Positions 13,016-18,448 of a stretch of DNA of 18,448 nucleotides are shown here, piece after piece. A program made the position numbers and the translations under genes. Source of the stretch: an uncultured Bacteroidales bacterium (GTDB lineage Bacteria > Bacteroidota > Bacteroidia > Bacteroidales > P3). Position 1 is the first letter of the stretch; the number at the start of each line of letters is the position of its first letter. The notes beneath the pieces were generated by a model. That model had not been told where the DNA came from. It did no database searches and saw only the letters and a program-made list of their open reading frames with translations. The stretch lies in contig CALEFF010000075.1 in NCBI GenBank assembly GCA_937876865.1, positions 1 through 18,448 of the forward strand, written 5' to 3'.

Positions 13016-14182
13016 TTATTGGTAAAGAAGGTATTTCTCTCTTATTTTCTTAAACTTTTCAATATCTTTTTTCCAACTAAGGTATATTTCTTCTTCTTCA
13101 ATACCTTTTTCTATTTGTTTTCTCAATTGGTCTGTACCTGCAAGTTTATCAAAAAACGAATTAAAAAAATCTTCTTTTTTATTTGCCGTTTTATACATAT
13201 TTATAAGGAATGAAAGGTCTAATTTCTTCTTTTTTGCTTTTAAATCTTTCATTCCATAACATTTTTTGTCTTTATACATTGGATTATCGCTCACTCCTTT
13301 TATCGCACGTGGGGTGAATGAAAATGTTTTATCATAATAATCTGGATAGCCAATGATTTCAAAAGGAGTATCTGTGCCTCGTCCTACGCTAACCTTTGTT
13401 CCTTCAAAAAAACATAATGATGGATATAATTCTATTGCTTTTGGAGTTTGCAAATTAGGGCTTGGTGCAATGGGAAGTTGATATGCCTCTTCTAAATTAT
13501 GTTTCCAACCAAGCATTTTTATTACTTGCAAATCGCATTGAATAGAATCTTTCAACCAACCTTCTCCATTTATCATTTTTGCATACTCTCCTATTGTCAT
13601 TGCGTGTAAAACCGGTACCGTATGCATTCCTACAAAGGATTTAAACTTTGAATCCAAAACCGGACCGTCTATAAAATCGTTAGGATTTGGTTTATCCAAG
13701 ACAATAACTCTGCAATTATTTTCCGCACAAGCCTCCATTACATAATGCAAAGTAGATATATATGTATAGAAACGACAACCTACATCTTGCAAATCAAACA
13801 AAATCACTTCACAATCTTTAATTTGTTCCTTTGTAGGTTTTTTATTCTTTCCATAAAGCGAGATGATAGGAAGATTTGTTTTTGAATCCACAGAATTATT
13901 TACAAATCCTCCCGCTTCAACATTGCCTCTAAATCCGTGTTCTGGTGAAAATATTTTAATCACATCAACATCAAGCAAAAGCAATGTATCTAATAAATGT
14001 ATCAAATCGCCATTTTCATTTCTAACAACACTTGTTTGATTTGTCAAAAGACCTACTTTCTTGTTTTTTACAAAAGAAAGATACTCTTCAAAGCGTTCTG
14101 CTCCTACTATAACTTTATTTTGAGAATACAATCCTAAGGATAAAGCAATTAGAATTAAAGATAAAACTATTTTTTTCCTCAT
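13016..14182 (-). CDS. namZ: NamZ-type exo-beta-N-acetylmuramidase (DUF1343)
   Basis: The family includes Bacillus subtilis NamZ, which releases terminal N-acetylmuramic acid from peptidoglycan fragments during wall recycling. The 388-residue protein has a Sec signal peptide (about 1-20, ending LGLYSQ), implying a periplasmic location. Family landmarks follow in order: GLLTNQTS at 44-51, FSPEHGFRG at 78-86, FDLQDVGCRFYTYIST at 129-144, DKPNP at 163-167, and VSVGRGTDTPFE at 264-275. Length and motifs fit a complete member. The -7 match TATTTTTG lies 19 bases upstream. It is divergent from rho. The exact substrate in this organism is inferred from the family. Confidence 0.85.
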   Translation of the reverse strand: MRKKIVLSLILIALSLGLYSQNKVIVGAERFEEYLSFVKNKKVGLLTNQTSVVRNENGDLIHLLDTLLLLDVDVIKIFSPEHGFRGNVEAGGFVNNSVDSKTNLPIISLYGKNKKPTKEQIKDCEVILFDLQDVGCRFYTYISTLHYVMEACAENNCRVIVLDKPNPNDFIDGPVLDSKFKSFVGMHTVPVLHAMTIGEYAKMINGEGWLKDSIQCDLQVIKMLGWKHNLEEAYQLPIAPSPNLQTPKAIELYPSLCFFEGTKVSVGRGTDTPFEIIGYPDYYDKTFSFTPRAIKGVSDNPMYKDKKCYGMKDLKAKKKKLDLSFLINMYKTANKKEDFFNSFFDKLAGTDQLRKQIEKGIEEEEIYLSWKKDIEKFKKIREKYLLYQ

Positions 14183-14201
14183 TTCAATGATTTTAGATGT
14201 G

Positions 14202-14209
14202 CAAAAATA
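14202..14209 (-). promoter_or_regulatory. putative -7 element for namZ
   Basis: The minus strand reads TATTTTTG followed by C, 19 bases before the namZ ATG, in the 207-bp gap shared with rho. No clear -33 element at 19 bp. Confidence 0.45.
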
Positions 14210-14262
14210 TTAAAAAAAACGCTTTTTTCTTTAATTTTTAATTTGTTTTAAAAAAATATTTT

Positions 14263-14270
14263 TACTTTTG
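14263..14270 (+). promoter_or_regulatory. putative -7 element for the rho-glyS-PAP2 operon
   Basis: TACTTTTG followed by CACC matches TAnnTTTG. A TTTG at 14242-14245 sits 17 bp upstream, slightly short of the usual spacer. The -7 element is 119 bases from the rho ATG, the longest leader in the window. The 15 bases from 14266 are identical to those at 8799-8813 in the prmC promoter. Confidence 0.6.
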
Positions 14271-14275
14271 CACCA

Positions 14276-14389
14276 ACAAACACGTACATAAAAAGGGTTA
14301 TTCAACCGTTTTGAAAGTTCAACATTTAATATAATTAAAATAAAACAGCAAAGCACCTGTTCAATGTGCTTGTTTATGTCAATTACAAT
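14276..14389 (+). promoter_or_regulatory. long 5' leader of rho with small hairpins
   Basis: Other promoters here lie 4-37 bases from their start codons, but rho has about 110 transcribed leader bases. The leader holds a perfect 6-bp stem, AAGCAC (14351-14356) with GTGCTT (14366-14371), ending 18 bases before the ATG. It also has competing short stems from TTCAA at 14301 and 14318 and TTGAA at 14311. Rho genes are autoregulated in other bacteria by leader termination, so a similar role is plausible. No known riboswitch is recognised. Confidence 0.4.
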
Positions 14390-16087
14390 ATGTATAGTAA
14401 AACTCAACTTTTAGAACAATCTTTGGAAGAGCTAAAAAAAATTGCCAAAGATTTAGGTTTGACGAAAATTAGTCGTTTAAACTCGCAGGATTTAATCTAT
14501 AAAATTTTGGATTTTCAGGCTCAAACTCAACCAACGCCAATTGCCCAACAAAGCAATAAAGAGGAAGTCAAACGCAGAACAAGAACTCGCATTAAGCCAA
14601 AGCCAATTGCAGAAAGCAATGTAAAGAAAGACAACGCCGAAACCGAAACTCCAAAAGTCAAAAAGTCTAAAAAAAATGAAGAAATAGTAATAAACGAATT
14701 GGAACTTGCCGAAATTCCAGAGATTCCGCAAGTTGAAGAAGTTGTCCTTCCCGATTTTACCCCTACTTTAAAACTTACTAAAAACGAAATCAAGAAAGAG
14801 GAAAATAAAACCAAGAAAGAAATTACTCAAATCAAGAAAGAAATTGAGCAAAAAAAAGAAGAAGAAATCATTGATAAAGAAACGGTAATTGAGGAAAATA
14901 ACGAAGAGAAAATAGTAAAACAAGAAAGCGAAGTAGTTGAAGAAAAGAAAATAGTTTTTAATTTTGAAACAGAGGGTTTAGTAGAAGCCGAAGGAGTTTT
15001 GGAGGTAATGCCAGACGGATACGGCTTTTTACGCTCTTCGGACTACAATTACCTAAACTCTCCCGATGATGTATATGTTTCACAATCACAAATAAAATAC
15101 TTTGGTTTAAAAACAGGAGACACAATCGAAGGAACAATACGTCCACCAAAAGATGGAGAAAAATATTTCCCACTTGTAAAAGCAATAAAAGTAAATGGCA
15201 AGCCTGCCGAAGTTGTAAGAGATAGAATACCTTTTGATTATCTTACACCATTATTTCCAGAAGAAAAATTTGAACTTTGTCATCACAAATCAGAATCACT
15301 TTCTACAAGAATAATCGACCTTTTCACCCCAATAGGAAAAGGACAAAGAGCCTTAATTGTTGCACCTCCAAAAACGGGTAAAACAACTCTTTTGAAAGAA
15401 GTAGCAAATGCGATTGCTGCAAATCACCCTGAGGTTTATCTTATAGTGCTTTTGATAGATGAAAGGCCGGAAGAAGTAACCGATATGCAAAGAACGGTTA
15501 ATGCCGAAGTGATTGCCTCAACTTTTGACGAACCTGCCGAACGCCATGTAAAGATTGCAAACATTGTTTTAGAGAAAGCAAAACGTATGACCGAGTGTGG
15601 ACACGATGTAGTAATAGTTCTTGACTCTATAACAAGACTTGCAAGAGCATATAACACCGTTGCACCAGCCTCAGGTAAAGTTCTTTCAGGAGGAGTTGAA
15701 GCAAACGCATTGCAAAAACCTAAGAGATTTTTTGGAGCGGCAAGAAATATTGAAAACGGAGGCTCATTAACAATCATAGCAACGGCCTTAACGGAAACGG
15801 GTTCAAAGATGGATGAAGTAATCTTTGAAGAATTTAAAGGAACGGGTAATATGGAATTGCAACTTGATAGAAAACTTGCAAACAGACGTATCTACCCTGC
15901 AATAGACCTTGTAGTTTCTTCAACAAGACGCGATGACCTACTTCACTCTCAATCAATCTGGGATAGAATGCTAATACTTCGCAATCACATTGCCGATATG
16001 ACACCACAAGAAGCAATGGAATTGATAAAAGGAAGAATGAAAAACACCGACTCAAACGAAGAATTCCTATTGGGAATGAATGGATAA
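14390..16087 (+). CDS. rho: transcription termination factor Rho with long charged insert
   Basis: Rho is the hexameric RNA-dependent ATPase that ends untranslated transcripts. From ATG 14390 it has 565 residues against about 420 in E. coli. An in-frame GTG at 14366 would add eight residues and lies in a leader stem. A Rho-N helical domain (1-42) comes first. A low-complexity insert of roughly 145 residues (about 43-190), rich in Lys, Glu, Pro and Thr, follows. The cold-shock RNA-binding fold (about 195-275) comes next, then the ATPase. Walker A APPKTGKTT is at 325-333, Walker B VVIVLD at 407-412, and the R-loop lies in TETGSKMDEVIFEEFKGTGN. The insert resembles the disordered region reported to drive phase separation of Bacteroides thetaiotaomicron Rho. 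glyS follows after 18 bases. Confidence 0.96.
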   Translation: MYSKTQLLEQSLEELKKIAKDLGLTKISRLNSQDLIYKILDFQAQTQPTPIAQQSNKEEVKRRTRTRIKPKPIAESNVKKDNAETETPKVKKSKKNEEIVINELELAEIPEIPQVEEVVLPDFTPTLKLTKNEIKKEENKTKKEITQIKKEIEQKKEEEIIDKETVIEENNEEKIVKQESEVVEEKKIVFNFETEGLVEAEGVLEVMPDGYGFLRSSDYNYLNSPDDVYVSQSQIKYFGLKTGDTIEGTIRPPKDGEKYFPLVKAIKVNGKPAEVVRDRIPFDYLTPLFPEEKFELCHHKSESLSTRIIDLFTPIGKGQRALIVAPPKTGKTTLLKEVANAIAANHPEVYLIVLLIDERPEEVTDMQRTVNAEVIASTFDEPAERHVKIANIVLEKAKRMTECGHDVVIVLDSITRLARAYNTVAPASGKVLSGGVEANALQKPKRFFGAARNIENGGSLTIIATALTETGSKMDEVIFEEFKGTGNMELQLDRKLANRRIYPAIDLVVSSTRRDDLLHSQSIWDRMLILRNHIADMTPQEAMELIKGRMKNTDSNEEFLLGMNG

Positions 16088-16105
16088 TAAAAAACAAATA
16101 ATATA

Positions 16106-17635
16106 ATGGCAAACAACGAAGACTTATTTAAAAAGATAACATCTCACGCAAAGGAATATGGATTCATATTTCCTTCAAGTGAAATATACGATGGAATGAG
16201 TGCCGTATATGATTACGGACAAAATGGTGTGGAATTGAAAAACAACATCAAGCAATATTGGTGGAAATCAATGACACAAATGCACGAAAACATAGTTGGG
16301 ATAGATTCGGCAATCTTTATGCACCCTACTATTTGGAAAGCATCGGGACATGTGGACGCTTTCAACGATCCTTTAATAGATAATAAAGACTCAAAAAAGC
16401 GTTATCGTGCCGATGTGTTGATTGAAGAACACATTGCAAAGATTGAGGACAAGATAAACAAAGAATGCGAAAAAGCAAAAAAGAAATTTGGCGAAGCATT
16501 CGATAGAGAACAATTCGTAAGCACTAACGCAAGAGTTTTAGAGTATGCCTCAAAAATGAAAGACATACAAACAAGATTTTCTTCTCTTATGGAGGCAAAC
16601 GACCTTGCGGGAATAAAAGCCTTGATTGAAGAATTAGGAATAGTATGTCCTATATCGGGTTCAAGAAATTGGACGGATGTAAGACAATTCAACCTAATGT
16701 TTGCAACAAAAGTAGGTTCGGTTAGCGAACAAGCCGACACTATTTATCTTAGACCGGAGACGGCACAAGGAATATTTGTGAATTACTTAAATGTTCAAAA
16801 GACAGGAAGAATGAAAATACCGTTTGGAATTGCACAAATCGGTAAAGCATTCCGTAATGAGATTGTTGCAAGACAATTTATTTTTAGAATGAGAGAGTTT
16901 GAACAAATGGAAATGCAATTCTTTGTACGTCCGGGAGAAGAAATCAAATGGTTTGAATATTGGAAAGAAACACGTATGAAATGGCATCTTGCATTGGGCA
17001 TACCAAGTGAAAAATATCGTTATCACGATCACGAAAAACTTGCTCACTATGCAAACGCTGCAACCGATATTGAATTTGAATTTCCATTTGGATTCAAAGA
17101 ATTAGAGGGTATTCATTCAAGAACGGACTTTGACTTAAAGCGTCATCAAGAATTTTCGGGCAAAAAACTTCAATACTTCGACTCCGAACTTGGCGAAAGT
17201 TACGTTCCTTACGTTATAGAAACATCTATCGGATTGGATAGAACGTTTCTTGCCGTTTTCTCTCACGCTTACAAAGAAGAAAAGCTTGAAGACGGTTCGG
17301 AAAGAGTAGTTTTAGCACTTCCACGTGTGCTTGCACCGGTTAAAGCCGCCGTTCTTCCACTTGTAAAGAAAGATGGAATGCCGGAAAAAGCAAGAGAGAT
17401 AATGAATATCTTAAAACAAGACTTCCAAGTGCAATATGACGAAAAAGATGCAATAGGAAAACGCTATCGCCGTCAAGACGCAATAGGAACACCTTATTGT
17501 ATTACCGTTGATAGTCAAACAATGGAAGACAACACCGTTACAATTCGTGAAAGAGATACAATGCAACAAGAACGCATATCAATAGATAATCTTTTCACTT
17601 ACATACATAATAACATTAAACCTTTAAATTTATAG
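16106..17635 (+). CDS. glyS: glycyl-tRNA synthetase, alpha2 type
   Basis: This class II synthetase charges tRNA-Gly and is the single-chain dimeric form also found in eukaryotes and archaea, not the alpha2beta2 enterobacterial enzyme. The 509-residue protein starts MANNEDLFKKITSHAKEYGF. Motif 1 lies in the segment ending GSRNWTDVRQFNLMF. The glycine-pocket sequence YLRPETAQGIF is at 214-224. Motif 2 is FRNEI with RMREFEQMEMQFF at 249-273, and motif 3 is GLDRTFLAV at 376-384. The C-terminal anticodon-binding domain is at about 400-509 (APVKAAVLPLVKKDG). It lies 18 bases after rho and 2 bases before the PAP2 gene, so the three are co-transcribed. Confidence 0.96.
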   Translation: MANNEDLFKKITSHAKEYGFIFPSSEIYDGMSAVYDYGQNGVELKNNIKQYWWKSMTQMHENIVGIDSAIFMHPTIWKASGHVDAFNDPLIDNKDSKKRYRADVLIEEHIAKIEDKINKECEKAKKKFGEAFDREQFVSTNARVLEYASKMKDIQTRFSSLMEANDLAGIKALIEELGIVCPISGSRNWTDVRQFNLMFATKVGSVSEQADTIYLRPETAQGIFVNYLNVQKTGRMKIPFGIAQIGKAFRNEIVARQFIFRMREFEQMEMQFFVRPGEEIKWFEYWKETRMKWHLALGIPSEKYRYHDHEKLAHYANAATDIEFEFPFGFKELEGIHSRTDFDLKRHQEFSGKKLQYFDSELGESYVPYVIETSIGLDRTFLAVFSHAYKEEKLEDGSERVVLALPRVLAPVKAAVLPLVKKDGMPEKAREIMNILKQDFQVQYDEKDAIGKRYRRQDAIGTPYCITVDSQTMEDNTVTIRERDTMQQERISIDNLFTYIHNNIKPLNL

Positions 17636-17637
17636 AT

Positions 17638-18360
17638 ATGAAAAGCAAGTACATCTTATTCTTATTAGCGATTGTTTTAGTTTTTGCTCCTTGTAAAAAA
17701 ACAAAAGCACAAGCCGAATACATAATTCCAATAACGCTAATTTCATACGGTGTACTTGCTCAATTCATTCCCGCATTAGATGATTTTGACCATAGCATAA
17801 GAGAGGGTTTTTCATCGTTTAATCAAAACAAATGCAAGATTGATGACTACATTCAATACTTTCCAACCCTTGCCTTTGCGGGATTAGGAACCTTAGGCGT
17901 AGAAACTAATTACAAATTCGTTGATAGGCTTTGCGTAGGTGCGATTGCATACACATTAGTCGGTGCAACGGTTTTAACAACCAAACAACTTACGGGAATA
18001 GGACGACCAGATGGCTCGGCAAATAATTCATTTCCTTCGGGACATACCGCACTTTCTTTCGTAGGAGCCGATTTGGTTTATATGACATACAAAGACGCCT
18101 CGCCAATCTATGGAATTGTCGCCTACACTTGTGCAACGACCGTAGGCTTTCTTCGTATGTACAACAACCGTCATTGGTTTTCGGACGTGGTATGTGGAGC
18201 GGGCGTAGGAATACTTGCATCAAGACTTTCATTTTGGGCATTTGATAAAATCAAACAATGCCTTAACAAAAACAATAATAAGAATCTATCCTTCAATGGA
18301 GGTTTTTCACCCTTTGTTTATCAAGACAAAATAGGACTTTCTTTAAGCCTAAGTTTTTAA
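17638..18360 (+). CDS. PAP2-family membrane phosphatase with signal peptide
   Basis: A 240-residue lipid phosphatase candidate. The three PAP2 active-site motifs are intact: K116-x6-R123-P124 (KQLTGIGRP), PSGH at 133-136, and R173-x5-H179-x3-D183 (RMYNNRHWFSD). Hydrophobic segments near 29-45, 75-90, 95-114, 156-173 and 183-198 suggest a membrane enzyme with its active site facing the periplasm. An N-terminal signal-like segment ends at AQA/E near residue 26. Family substrates include undecaprenyl pyrophosphate and lipid A phosphates (LpxE/LpxF-like). The tail ending IGLSLSLSF is strand-like and unusual for the family. Its ATG is 2 bases after the glyS stop. The 21-bp array begins on its stop codon. 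The substrate is unknown. Confidence 0.85.
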   Translation: MKSKYILFLLAIVLVFAPCKKTKAQAEYIIPITLISYGVLAQFIPALDDFDHSIREGFSSFNQNKCKIDDYIQYFPTLAFAGLGTLGVETNYKFVDRLCVGAIAYTLVGATVLTTKQLTGIGRPDGSANNSFPSGHTALSFVGADLVYMTYKDASPIYGIVAYTCATTVGFLRMYNNRHWFSDVVCGAGVGILASRLSFWAFDKIKQCLNKNNNKNLSFNGGFSPFVYQDKIGLSLSLSF

Positions 18361-18448
18361 AATCAAGTTTTAGAAAAATAAAACCAAGAATTAAAAAAAT
18401 AAAATCAAGTATTATTTTTTTAAAATCAAGAAAAAAAATAATTTTTCT
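18359..18448 (+). repeat. 21-bp-phased AT-rich array after the PAP2 gene, running off the window
   Basis: AAAATCAAG cores start at 18359 (overlapping the TAA stop), 18380 (as AAAACCAAG), 18401 and 18422, exactly 21 bp apart. The segment 18400-18437 is identical to the minus strand of 2256-2293. The final bases, ATTTTTCT, look like the start of an inverted unit, as in the palindrome at 67-104, but the window ends here. No gene is visible in these last 88 bases. Confidence 0.85.

Noticed and set aside
14366..14389. An upstream GTG start for rho adding eight residues
   Set aside because: It lies in the 3' arm of a leader stem, and Bacteroidota Rho proteins normally begin close to MYSKTQLLEQSLEEL-like sequence.
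14527..14814. Minus-strand frames opposite the rho insert
   Set aside because: They are long only because the Lys/Glu-rich sense strand (AAA/GAA codons) leaves few stops on the other strand. No start signal or motif.

Overview
The window looks like a chromosomal segment of a low-GC member of the Bacteroidota, most likely Bacteroidales. The evidence is consistent across the window. Most transcription units are preceded by the Bacteroidota sigma-70 type -7 element TAnnTTTG instead of a TATAAT box. Rho carries a long charged insert of the kind known from Bacteroides. Glycyl-tRNA synthetase is the single-chain alpha2 type. Lipoprotein signals and the ffh-folD pairing also fit. No phage, IS element, CRISPR array or secretion cluster is visible. 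It is mainly a housekeeping region with tight spacing.

Layout. Positions 1-4171, minus strand: a ClC-type anion transporter with CBS domains, aspartate-semialdehyde dehydrogenase (asd) and a PagL-like outer-membrane lipid A deacylase. A 21-bp-phased AT-rich repeat array separates ClC from asd, and another follows the deacylase gene. 4269-5036, plus: exodeoxyribonuclease III. 5044-5972, minus: a 41-residue lipoprotein too short for routine gene callers, and truA. 6025-6915, plus: an orphan BtuF-like binding lipoprotein, overlapping tail to tail with a DUF62 SAM hydrolase. 7745-9690: ribD and prmC, divergent, with interlocked promoters. 9733-9820: tRNA-Ser(UGA) with a textbook promoter and terminator. 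9851-12968, minus: ffh, folD and a polysaccharide deacetylase. 13016-14182, minus: a NamZ-type (DUF1343) exo-muramidase. 14390-18360, plus: rho, glyS and a PAP2 phosphatase in one tight operon, followed by a third 21-bp array that runs off the window.

How the genes work together. Most are independent core functions: translation (tRNA-Ser, glyS, prmC, truA), targeting (ffh), termination (rho), one-carbon and riboflavin metabolism (folD, ribD), the lysine/threonine/methionine entry step (asd) and repair (xth). The envelope genes could act on the same surface: the PagL-like deacylase and PAP2 phosphatase on lipid A or isoprenoid lipids, NamZ on peptidoglycan fragments, and the deacetylase on glycans. 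This link is inferred from families, not shown by the sequence.

The least explained structure is the set of three intergenic arrays (52-135, 2257-2355, 18359-18448). A CTTGATTTT/AAAATCAAG core recurs at exactly 21-bp intervals, in the same orientation relative to the gene just upstream. One array contains a perfect 38-bp palindrome, and two arrays share a 38-nt identical segment although they lie 16 kb apart.
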